Origin: Rhodobacterales bacterium
GTDB lineage: Bacteria > Pseudomonadota > Alphaproteobacteria > Rhodobacterales > Rhodobacteraceae
Assembly (NCBI GenBank): GCA_009992615.1
Contig: JAACVA010000016.1
Location: 3,779-17,147 of the forward strand
Direction: 5' to 3'
DNA length: 13,369 nt
Positions 6,795-12,575 of the stretch are shown in pieces. Position 1 is the stretch's first letter. The number at the start of each line of letters is the position of its first letter. The notes under the pieces were generated by a model that made no database searches, was not told the origin of the DNA, and worked only from the letters and a program-made list of their open reading frames with translations. Made by a program: the position numbers and the translations under genes.

Positions 6795-6809
6795 GGAAAA
6801 CACCTCTTG
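6795..6809 (+). promoter_or_regulatory. Ribosome site that sets a TTG start for rpsM
   Basis: AAGGAAAA around 6793-6800 lies an appropriate distance before TTG at 6807-6809. The TTG codon is followed by codons for ARIAGVNIPT, which is the S13 N-terminus. The only upstream in-frame ATG/GTG/TTG candidate, at 6756, would add 17 residues unlike the family and would swallow a hairpin and the ribosome site. Confidence 0.8.
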
Positions 6810-7175
6810 GCACGTATTGCCGGCGTAAACATTCCCACTGCAAAGCGGGTTGTGATTGCCCTTACCTATGTCACCGGAATTGGCCCGAGTTCGGCCAAGG
6901 CCATCTGCGAATCTGTTGGTATTGATCTGGCCCGTCGTGTGAACGACCTGTCCGATGCCGAGGTTCTGGCCCTGCGCGAACATATCGACGCAAATTACAC
7001 TGTTGAAGGGGATCTGCGGCGCGAAACCCAGATGAACATCAAGCGTTTGATGGATCTCGGCTGTTATCGCGGCCTGCGTCACCGTCGCAACCTGCCTGTG
7101 CGCGGCCAGCGGACCCATACCAATGCGCGCACGCGCAAGGGCCCCGCAAAAGCCATCGCCGGCAAGAAGAAATAA
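6807..7175 (+). CDS. rpsM: 30S ribosomal protein S13, TTG start
   Basis: This 122-residue protein of the 30S head contacts 16S rRNA, tRNA and the 50S subunit through intersubunit bridges. The sequence reads (M)ARIAGVNIPTAKRVVIALTY, then TGIGPSSAKAICESVGI in the helix-two-turn-helix region, and ends with the basic tail RGLRHRRNLPVRGQRTHTNARTRKG. Length and ends match the family. The start is TTG, chosen because the conserved N-terminus and a well-spaced AAGGA agree on it. It opens the alpha-operon part and follows adk after 193 nt with a possible promoter and stem-loops. rpsK follows after 15 nt. Confidence 0.97.
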   Translation: MARIAGVNIPTAKRVVIALTYVTGIGPSSAKAICESVGIDLARRVNDLSDAEVLALREHIDANYTVEGDLRRETQMNIKRLMDLGCYRGLRHRRNLPVRGQRTHTNARTRKGPAKAIAGKKK

Positions 7176-7190
7176 GGGAGGACCTGACAA

Positions 7191-7577
7191 ATGGCACGTG
7201 ATCGTCGCGTTAAAAAGAAGGTCTCCAAGAACATCGCCGCTGGCGTTGCTCATGTGAACTCCTCATTCAACAACACCAAGATTCTGATTTCCGATGTGCA
7301 GGGCAACGCCATTGCATGGTCGTCCGCCGGTACCTGCGGCTTCAAGGGGTCGCGCAAATCCACGCCCTATGCCGCTCAGATGGCGGCCGAAGATGCCGGG
7401 CGCAAGGCGCAGGAACATGGCGTGCGGACGCTGGAAGTCGAAGTGCAGGGCCCCGGTTCGGGCCGCGAAAGCGCGTTGCGGGCGCTGGCGGCTGTTGGGT
7501 TCAACATCACCTCGATCCGCGACGTGACACCGATGGCCCACAATGGCTGTCGCCCGCCCAAGCGTCGCCGGGTCTGA
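7191..7577 (+). CDS. rpsK: 30S ribosomal protein S11
   Basis: S11 sits on the 30S platform near the mRNA exit. The 128 residues include HVNSSFNNTKILISD, WSSAGTCGFKGSRKSTPYAA, GPGSGRESALRAL and the near-invariant C-terminus HNGCRPPKRRRV. GGGAGG at 7176-7181, directly after the rpsM stop, is a strong ribosome site. In E. coli rpsD follows rpsK and encodes the S4 repressor of the operon. Here rpsK is followed instead by a 115-nt spacer and rpoA, the arrangement usual in alphaproteobacteria. Confidence 0.98.
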   Translation: MARDRRVKKKVSKNIAAGVAHVNSSFNNTKILISDVQGNAIAWSSAGTCGFKGSRKSTPYAAQMAAEDAGRKAQEHGVRTLEVEVQGPGSGRESALRALAAVGFNITSIRDVTPMAHNGCRPPKRRRV

Positions 7578-7593
7578 CAAACATACCAAGCGC

Positions 7594-7634
7594 GTGCAGG
7601 TCATGGTTCCCCGTGGCCTGCGCATGTCATTTTT
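7594..7634 (+). terminator. Intrinsic-terminator-like hairpin between rpsK and rpoA (probable attenuator)
   Basis: GTGCAGGTCATGG (7594-7606) pairs with CCGTGGCCTGCGC (7611-7623) over 13 bp with three G-U pairs and a TTCC loop. A run of five T (7630-7634) follows after 6 nt. The gap between stem and T-run makes full termination doubtful, and rpoA needs readthrough unless it has its own promoter. Partial termination or 3'-end formation for rpsK is the likely role. Confidence 0.5.
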
Positions 7635-7644
7635 ACCTCGGGTT

Positions 7645-7673
7645 GTCTGCCTCCGGGGACATGGGCGGCAGAC
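7645..7673 (+). other. Second hairpin, upstream of rpoA
   Basis: GTCTGCC (7645-7651) and GGCAGAC (7667-7673) form a perfect 7-bp stem with a 15-nt loop. It ends 7 nt before the rpoA ribosome site GAGGAG (7681-7686). It could tune rpoA translation; no direct evidence of function is visible. Confidence 0.4.
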
Positions 7674-7692
7674 GTGAATTGAGGAGATCCGC

Positions 7693-8709
7693 ATGATCCA
7701 CAAGAATTGGGCCGAACTGATCAAGCCGTCGCAGCTGGTGGTTAAGCCGGGAAACGACCGCCAGCGTCAGGCAACCGTCATTGCCGAACCGCTTGAGCGG
7801 GGCTTTGGCCTGACCCTCGGCAACGCGTTGCGCCGCATCCTTATGTCGTCGCTGCAAGGGGCCGCCATAACAAGTGTGCAGATTGACAACGTGCTGCACG
7901 AGTTTTCGTCGATCGGCGGGGTGCGGGAAGATGTCACAGACATCGTTCTGAATCTGAAGGGCGTCGCGATCAAGATGGAAGTCGAAGGGCCCAAGCGGGT
8001 GACGATTTCCGCCCGCGGCCCGCAGATTGTGACCGCAGGCGATATTTCCGAATCCAACGGGATCGAGGTTCTGAACAAGGATCACGTCATCTGTCACCTT
8101 GACGATGGTGCCGATCTGTTCATGGAATTGACGGTCAACACCGGCAAGGGCTATGTGTCCGCCGACAAGAACCGCCCCGAGGATGCGCCGATTGGCCTGA
8201 TGCCGATCGATGCAATTTATTCGCCGGTTAAAAAGGTCAGCTATGACGTGCAACCGACCCGTGAAGGTCAGGTGCTGGACTATGACAAGCTGACGCTCAA
8301 GCTGGAAACGGACGGATCGGTGACGCCGGATGATGCGGTGGCCTATGCGGCGCGGATCTTGCAAGATCAACTGTCGATCTTTGTCAACTTTGACGAACCA
8401 GAATCGGCCCGCACCGACCTTGACGACGACGGTCTTGAGTTCAACCCGCTGTTGCTGAAGAAAGTGGATGAACTCGAACTGTCGGTGCGGTCTGCCAATT
8501 GTCTGAAGAACGACAATATCGTCTATATCGGTGATCTGATCCAGAAAACCGAAGCCGAGATGCTGCGCACCCCTAACTTTGGCCGTAAATCTTTGAATGA
8601 AATCAAGGAAGTGCTGTCGGTGATGGGGCTGCATCTGGGTATGGACGTGGAAGAATGGCCGCCGGAAAACATCGAGGATCTGGCCAAGAAGTTCGAAGAC
8701 CAGTTTTGA
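7693..8709 (+). CDS. rpoA: DNA-directed RNA polymerase subunit alpha
   Basis: The 338-residue alpha subunit dimerises to start core polymerase assembly. The N-terminal domain (about 1-235) has ERGFGLTLGNALRRILMSSL at 35-54 for dimerisation and beta contact. After an acidic linker (TDLDDDG) the C-terminal domain (about 250-330) shows LSVRSANCLKNDNIVYIGDL, with R266 matching E. coli R265 that binds UP-element DNA. PNFGRKSLNEIKEVL follows, with MGLHLGM and EEWPPE at the end. GAGGAG (7681-7686) with a 6-nt gap sets the ATG. Two hairpins lie in the spacer before it and another just after its stop. Confidence 0.99.
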   Translation: MIHKNWAELIKPSQLVVKPGNDRQRQATVIAEPLERGFGLTLGNALRRILMSSLQGAAITSVQIDNVLHEFSSIGGVREDVTDIVLNLKGVAIKMEVEGPKRVTISARGPQIVTAGDISESNGIEVLNKDHVICHLDDGADLFMELTVNTGKGYVSADKNRPEDAPIGLMPIDAIYSPVKKVSYDVQPTREGQVLDYDKLTLKLETDGSVTPDDAVAYAARILQDQLSIFVNFDEPESARTDLDDDGLEFNPLLLKKVDELELSVRSANCLKNDNIVYIGDLIQKTEAEMLRTPNFGRKSLNEIKEVLSVMGLHLGMDVEEWPPENIEDLAKKFEDQF

Positions 8710-8718
8710 CGAGATGGG

Positions 8719-8738
8719 GGGTGGGCAACGCCCCACCC
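8719..8738 (+). other. Hairpin between rpoA and rplQ
   Basis: GGGTGGG (8719-8725) pairs with CCCACCC (8732-8738) around CAACGC, 9 nt after the rpoA stop, with no T-tract. A smaller stem, CCGGA (8774-8778) with TCCGG (8785-8789), lies further on. They may protect or separate the rpoA and rplQ messages. Pairing is visible, function inferred. Confidence 0.4.
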
Positions 8739-8821
8739 TTCGACCACCCTGGGCAATTCCGCCCCAACAAGCACCGGACACGCATCCGGGCGCCGTACAA
8801 AGCACAATTAGGAGACTTCAA

Positions 8822-9235
8822 ATGCGTCACGCACGGGGCTATCGCCGCCTGAACCGAACCGCTGAGCACCGCAAGGCGCTGTTTTCCAACATGGCCGGGT
8901 CGCTGATCGAACACGAGCAGATCAAGACGACCCTGCCGAAAGCCAAGGAGCTGAAGCGGATCATCGACAAGCTGATCACGCTGGGCAAACGCGGCGATCT
9001 GCACGCCCGTCGTCAGGCCGGTTCGCAACTGAAGCAAGACGCCTATGTTGTCAAGCTGTTCGACATCCTCGGTCCGCGCTATGCTGAACGGCAGGGCGGC
9101 TATTGCCGGGTTCTGAAGGCCGGGTTCCGGTATGGTGACATGGCGCCGATGGCGATCATCGAACTGGTTGATCGTGATCCCGACGCCAAGGGTGCCGGCG
9201 ACCGCGCGCGACTCGAGGCGGAAGACGCAGCTTGA
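8822..9235 (+). CDS. rplQ: 50S ribosomal protein L17
   Basis: The 137 residues begin with the family signature MRHARGYRRLNRTAEHRKAL and continue with IEHEQIKTTLPKAKELKRIIDKLITLGKRGDLHARRQA. The core ends GGYCRVLKAGFRYGDMAPMAIIELVDRD, followed by a short acidic tail as is common in alphaproteobacteria. L17 binds 23S rRNA near the exit tunnel. AGGAG at 8810-8814 sets the ATG; an upstream in-frame start would add 36 residues from the spacer, unlike the family. It is the last gene of the operon, with a strong terminator 10 nt after the stop. Confidence 0.98.
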   Translation: MRHARGYRRLNRTAEHRKALFSNMAGSLIEHEQIKTTLPKAKELKRIIDKLITLGKRGDLHARRQAGSQLKQDAYVVKLFDILGPRYAERQGGYCRVLKAGFRYGDMAPMAIIELVDRDPDAKGAGDRARLEAEDAA

Positions 9236-9245
9236 TCTTGAAAAC

Positions 9246-9267
9246 CCCCGCTTCGGCGGGGTTTTTT
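9246..9267 (+). terminator. Rho-independent terminator of the ribosomal operon
   Basis: CCCCGC (9246-9251), a TTCG loop closed by C-G, and GCGGGG (9256-9261) are followed directly by six T (9262-9267). This is a textbook intrinsic terminator, 10 nt after rplQ. It separates the ribosomal operon from luxR. Confidence 0.96.
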
Positions 9268-9285
9268 GTGCCTTGGCAGCTCGGC

Positions 9286-9303
9286 GCGGGCAAAATCGCC
9301 CGC
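9286..9303. promoter_or_regulatory. 18-bp dyad upstream of luxR
   Basis: GCGGGC (9286-9291) and GCCCGC (9298-9303) flank AAAATC. It lies 18 nt after the operon terminator and 83 nt before the luxR start. It could be an operator for luxR or a secondary stem backing up the terminator. No T-tract follows. No clear luxR promoter was found. Confidence 0.35.
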
Positions 9304-9386
9304 TGATTGTATCCTGATGTTGATTTTTGCCCGGTTAGGTTGCAGGTGGATTGATATGTTGCAGCGTACTGGTGCAGAAGGTCTGC

Positions 9387-9998
9387 ATGTTCGAGCAGCG
9401 CGCGTTTGATGATGAATTGAAAAAGCTCGATGCCTTTGCGCAGGCGGGCTATTTCCTTGCTTTGCACATCCGCTTTACGTCACCGGTGCTGATGCTTCAG
9501 ACATATAACACCGCGTGGATCGACTATTATACGGAAAACGGCTATGTGCTGCGCGATCCGATGACCGCCTGGTCGTTCAGCACCAATGGCACGACTCGCT
9601 GGAGCAATCGGCGCATCCCTGACCCGTTCGGGATTTTCAAGAAGGCCCGCGAATTCGGGCTGAACTTTGGTGCCACGATATCGCATGGGCCGATCAAATC
9701 GCGCACTGTGTGCAGCATAGCGCGGTCGGACCGCGAATTCGAGGATGACGAGATTGTACAGATCGCGGCGCTTGTGGGCATTCTGCATGACATGAGTGAC
9801 CCGCGGCAACGCCTGACCAAGGCACAGACACAGGCGCTGAAGTGTATTGCCAACGGGATGCGCCATGCTGCCGCCGCAGATTTTCTGGGCATTTCCGAAA
9901 GTGCGCTGAAACTTCGCCTGTCTTCGGCGCGTGATCGTCTACTGGCCCGCACCACCGCCGAGGCGATTCAGCGCGCGAAGGACAATAATCTACTTTAG
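9387..9998 (+). CDS. luxR: LuxR-family autoinducer-binding transcriptional regulator
   Basis: The 203-residue protein has an N-terminal acyl-homoserine-lactone-binding domain (about 10-130) and a C-terminal LuxR-type helix-turn-helix (about 143-203). The ligand-pocket residues of the TraR/LuxR family are present: W44, Y48, D57, P58, W72 and G101. In the DNA-binding domain L151 and G157 match family invariants, but the usual glutamate in LTxxE is Q147. The recognition region reads AAAADFLGISESALKLRLSSAR. The ATG at 9387 has AAGG 6 nt upstream; a TTG at 9351 would add 12 cysteine-rich residues not expected of the family. luxI follows on the same strand after 76 nt, so it most likely controls its cognate synthase. 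Ligand identity cannot be read from sequence. The symbol is generic. Confidence 0.93.
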   Translation: MFEQRAFDDELKKLDAFAQAGYFLALHIRFTSPVLMLQTYNTAWIDYYTENGYVLRDPMTAWSFSTNGTTRWSNRRIPDPFGIFKKAREFGLNFGATISHGPIKSRTVCSIARSDREFEDDEIVQIAALVGILHDMSDPRQRLTKAQTQALKCIANGMRHAAAADFLGISESALKLRLSSARDRLLARTTAEAIQRAKDNNLL

Positions 9999-10010
9999 GT
10001 ATGTTAAAGT
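9992..10010. promoter_or_regulatory. Candidate lux-box-like dyad over the luxR stop codon
   Basis: ACTTTA (9992-9997) and TAAAGT (10005-10010) form a perfect 6-bp inverted repeat around GGTATGT, 19 bp in all. It is AT-rich against a GC-rich background and lies 64 bp before the luxI ATG. Size and position fit a LuxR-type operator for luxI. A weak promoter, TTAAAG (10004-10009), 17 bp, TTAGAT (10027-10032), would place the dyad over the -35, as for LuxR activators. It does not match the classical lux or tra box sequence. Confidence 0.45.
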
Positions 10011-10037
10011 TGGATGCAATTCGCCCTTAGATGGAAG

Positions 10038-10053
10038 TTGGGGATGTTCCCAA
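10038..10053. promoter_or_regulatory. Second dyad upstream of luxI
   Basis: TTGGG (10038-10042) and CCCAA (10049-10053) flank GATGTT, 11 bp before the luxI ribosome site GGAGG (10065-10069). It shares a GG-K-ATGTT core with the dyad 43 bp upstream. It may be a second regulator site or a leader stem. Confidence 0.35.
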
Positions 10054-10074
10054 GATTCTGTTTTGGAGGCTCAA

Positions 10075-10665
10075 ATGCAGACCACCACTCTTTCCTTCGC
10101 CAACATTCACGCCCATGGCGAGCTGTTCGCCAATATGTTTCGCGCACGGCGCGCGCTCTTCATCGAACACAACAAATGGGATTTGCCTCAGGCGATGGGC
10201 ATGGAATACGATCAATACGACACGCCGGCCAGCCGCTGGGTTGTTGTGCATGATGAGTTGGGTCAGGTCATGGCGGGCAATCGTCTGACCCCGACAACGG
10301 CCAAATGTGGTATCTACTCCTACATGATTCGTGATGCACAGCGCGGGTTGCTGGACACGATTCCGTCCTGTCTGCTGTATGAAGAGGCACCTGTGGGCGA
10401 ACACGTCTGGGAAAGCAGCCGTTTGTTTGTGGCGCATAATGTTCCGGCAAATCGTCGGCGGGCCGTTCATGCGCGGCTGGTATTCGAACTGACCAAGGCG
10501 GCGCGTGATCTTGGCGCGACAAGCTGTGTCACGCTGTTGAACGCGAACTGGCCCCGTTGGGCCGGGCGCGTCGGGGTCGACATGACGGCCATGGGCCCCG
10601 TGATGGAGATTGAGGGCGTCAACAATCAAGTGGTGTCGATGAACTTTGCGGAACGTCTGCACTGA
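10075..10665 (+). CDS. luxI: Acyl-homoserine-lactone synthase (LuxI family)
   Basis: The enzyme makes an N-acyl-homoserine lactone from S-adenosylmethionine and an acyl-ACP (or acyl-CoA). In 196 residues the LuxI invariants are seen with a +1 offset: R25, F29, W35, E44, D46, D49 and R70, then E113 and R116 in VWESSRLFV. The stretch between R70 and E113 is longer than in Vibrio LuxI by about a dozen residues. Acyl chain length cannot be inferred. GGAGG (10065-10069) with a 5-nt gap sets the ATG at 10075. It lies downstream of luxR in the same direction, with two dyads in the spacer, and ends before a strong hairpin. The symbol is generic. Confidence 0.95.
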   Translation: MQTTTLSFANIHAHGELFANMFRARRALFIEHNKWDLPQAMGMEYDQYDTPASRWVVVHDELGQVMAGNRLTPTTAKCGIYSYMIRDAQRGLLDTIPSCLLYEEAPVGEHVWESSRLFVAHNVPANRRRAVHARLVFELTKAARDLGATSCVTLLNANWPRWAGRVGVDMTAMGPVMEIEGVNNQVVSMNFAERLH

Positions 10666-10709
10666 TCTTGATTTACGACCTGTCGCTCACGAACGACTGA
10701 ATGCCTGAC

Positions 10710-10739
10710 CATGCGCGGCCCCTGCCAGGGTCGCGCATG
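10710..10739 (+). terminator. Probable luxI terminator hairpin, T-poor
   Basis: CATGCGCGGCCC (10710-10721) pairs with GGGTCGCGCATG (10728-10739) over 12 bp with one G-U pair and a CTGCCA loop. Only two T follow. It lies 44 nt after the luxI stop and is the strongest fold in the spacer, so it is the likely 3' end of the luxRI message, perhaps with Rho. Confidence 0.5.
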
Positions 10740-10771
10740 TTCCATCACCGGGGCTTTCCATCACCGGGGCT
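10740..10771. repeat. Perfect 16-bp tandem duplication
   Basis: TTCCATCACCGGGGCT occurs twice head to tail at 10740-10755 and 10756-10771 with no mismatch. It abuts the hairpin after luxI and lies 90 bp before rarA. Exact identity suggests a recent slippage event or a paired binding site. Confidence 0.9.
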
Positions 10772-10861
10772 GCAAAACTGCCCCCCCGCGCTTACGCCTT
10801 CGACGCGCGGCTGCGAAGGATCGGCCTTTCCGCCCTTGACCATGCGGCCTAAAGTGCTGCC

Positions 10862-12166
10862 ATGGCCGATTTGTTCTCAACCCCCGATGTCCCATCCACG
10901 TCACCGCGCCCCTTGGCCGACCGATTGCGCCCGCGCGCCTTGTCCGATGTGATCGGCCAGGCACAGGTGTTGGGGCCCGAGGCACCGTTGGGTGCCATGT
11001 TGGCGTCTGGAACCTTGTCGTCACTTGTCTTGTGGGGGCCACCCGGCGTAGGCAAAACCACCATTGCGCGCCTTCTGGCGGATGAGACGGATCTGCATTT
11101 CGTACAGATCAGCGCGATTTTCACCGGCGTACCAGACCTGCGCAAGGTCTTCGATGCCGCTAAAATCCGGCGTGCGAACGGCAAGGGAACGCTGTTGTTC
11201 GTCGATGAAATCCACCGTTTCAACAAGGCACAGCAGGACGGCTTTCTGCCGCACATGGAAGATGGCACGATTCTGCTGGTGGGCGCCACAACTGAGAATC
11301 CATCATTTGAACTTAATGCAGCACTTTTGTCGCGTGCCCAGGTTCTTGTGCTTGAACGTCTGGGTGCGGGCGATCTGGAGCTTTTGGCGCGCCGGGCCGA
11401 GTCAGAGCTGGGCCGTGCCCTGCCGCTGGACATTGACGCGCGGGCGGCAGTGTTGGCCATGGCGGATGGTGATGGGCGTGCCCTGCTGAACCTGATCGAA
11501 CAGGTGGCGACCTGGAAAACCGACCGGCCTGTGGACACAGCCACCCTGACGGCGCGGTTGACGCGGCGGGCGGCGCAGTATGACAAATCGGGCGACGGGC
11601 ATTACAATCTTGTCTCGGCGCTGCACAAATCGGTGCGCGGGTCCGATCCCGACGCCGCATTGTATTGGTTGGCACGGATGCTGGAGGGCGGCGAAGACCC
11701 CCGGTATCTGGCCCGCCGCATCCTGCGCATGGCGATCGAGGACATCGGCCTGGCCGACCCCGAGGCGCAACAGATCTGTCTGACCGCCTGGCAAAGCTAT
11801 GAACGTCTGGGCAGCCCGGAAGGCGAACTGGCGCTGGGGCAGGCTGTGACCTATCTCGCGCTGGCGCCGAAATCCAACGCCGGCTATGCCGCCTACAAGG
11901 CTGCCCGCGCCCTGGCCAAGGCAACCGGCAGCGCCCCACCGCCCAAGCACATCCTGAACGCGCCAACCGCGCTGATGAAACAGCAGGGCTATGGTGCGGG
12001 CTATTCCTATGACCACGATGCCGAAGACGGGTTTTCCGGGCAGAACTATTTCCCCGACACCATGGCGCGGGCTGACCTGTATCAGCCGGTGGAACGCGGG
12101 TTCGAGCGGGATCTGAAAAAACGTCTGGCCTGGTTTGCCACCCAGCGGGCCAAGCGGGGCGGTTGA
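10862..12166 (+). CDS. rarA: Replication-associated recombination protein RarA (MgsA), AAA+ ATPase
   Basis: RarA is a clamp-loader-like AAA+ ATPase, homologous to eukaryotic WRNIP1/Mgs1, that acts at stalled replication forks with SSB. The 434 residues begin with PLADRLRPRALSDVIGQ. Walker A is GPPGVGKT (59-66), Walker B LLFVDEIH (111-118), sensor 1 GATTENPSF (141-149), and the arginine finger LLSR is at 155-158. The C-terminal tetramerisation region includes YWLARMLEGGEDPRYLARRILRM (first part near 265) and the end motif ADLYQPVERGFERDL. The ATG at 10862 gives the family N-terminus MADLFS; the ribosome site is weak. It heads a likely rarA-crcB-rluC unit, with crcB 31 bp downstream. Confidence 0.97.
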   Translation: MADLFSTPDVPSTSPRPLADRLRPRALSDVIGQAQVLGPEAPLGAMLASGTLSSLVLWGPPGVGKTTIARLLADETDLHFVQISAIFTGVPDLRKVFDAAKIRRANGKGTLLFVDEIHRFNKAQQDGFLPHMEDGTILLVGATTENPSFELNAALLSRAQVLVLERLGAGDLELLARRAESELGRALPLDIDARAAVLAMADGDGRALLNLIEQVATWKTDRPVDTATLTARLTRRAAQYDKSGDGHYNLVSALHKSVRGSDPDAALYWLARMLEGGEDPRYLARRILRMAIEDIGLADPEAQQICLTAWQSYERLGSPEGELALGQAVTYLALAPKSNAGYAAYKAARALAKATGSAPPPKHILNAPTALMKQQGYGAGYSYDHDAEDGFSGQNYFPDTMARADLYQPVERGFERDLKKRLAWFATQRAKRGG

Positions 12167-12197
12167 CTTCGCCCCGGGAAGGAGGGATGCACCGGCC

Positions 12198-12575
12198 ATG
12201 GTTCCAATTCTGTTTCAGGTGGCCCTTGGGGGTGCAATCGGTTCGGCGGCGCGGTATCTGACCGGTGTCGTGGTTTTGCGCGCCTTCGGGTCAGGGTTTC
12301 CGCTGGGTGTGTTGACGGTGAACCTGATCGGCTCGTTTCTGATGGGGGTTTTCGTCATCTGGGCCGGGCGCAGTTCGATAAGCCATCTGTCGCCGTTCGT
12401 GATGACGGGGCTTTTGGGCGGATACACCACGTTTTCCGCATTCTCTCTGGAATCGGTCACCCTGATCGAACGGGGGCAGATCGGCAGTGCGGCATTGTAT
12501 CTTATCCTGTCGATTGGCGGGGCGATGTGCGCCCTGTTTGTCGGCGTATTGCTGGCGCGGGAGATATGGCCATGA
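12198..12575 (+). CDS. crcB: Fluoride ion channel CrcB/Fluc
   Basis: This small four-helix inner-membrane protein works as an antiparallel dimer that exports fluoride passively. The 125 residues include GGAIGSAARY (11-20), GVLTVNLIGSFLMG (37-50) with N42, and GLLGGYTTFSAF (71-82). The last contains the TTFS break and the two phenylalanines (F79, F82) of the Phe-box; A81 replaces the more common threonine. The ATG at 12198 gives the typical short N-terminus, with AGGAGGG about 11 nt upstream, a slightly long gap. No fluoride riboswitch is evident in the 31-bp gap after rarA. It overlaps the next gene by ATGA. Confidence 0.95.
   Translation: MVPILFQVALGGAIGSAARYLTGVVVLRAFGSGFPLGVLTVNLIGSFLMGVFVIWAGRSSISHLSPFVMTGLLGGYTTFSAFSLESVTLIERGQIGSAALYLILSIGGAMCALFVGVLLAREIWP

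Noticed and set aside
7633..8805. 390-codon minus-strand open frame opposite rpoA
   Set aside because: It is the antisense shadow of rpoA; RpoA is unmistakable on the plus strand.
10836..10855. TTGACC and TAAAGT before rarA as a promoter
   Set aside because: The elements are only 8 bp apart, too close for a sigma-70-type promoter, and no suitable -10 lies at 16-18 bp.
12167..12197. Fluoride riboswitch before crcB
   Set aside because: The gap after rarA is only 31 bp and holds just a ribosome site, too short for the known riboswitch.
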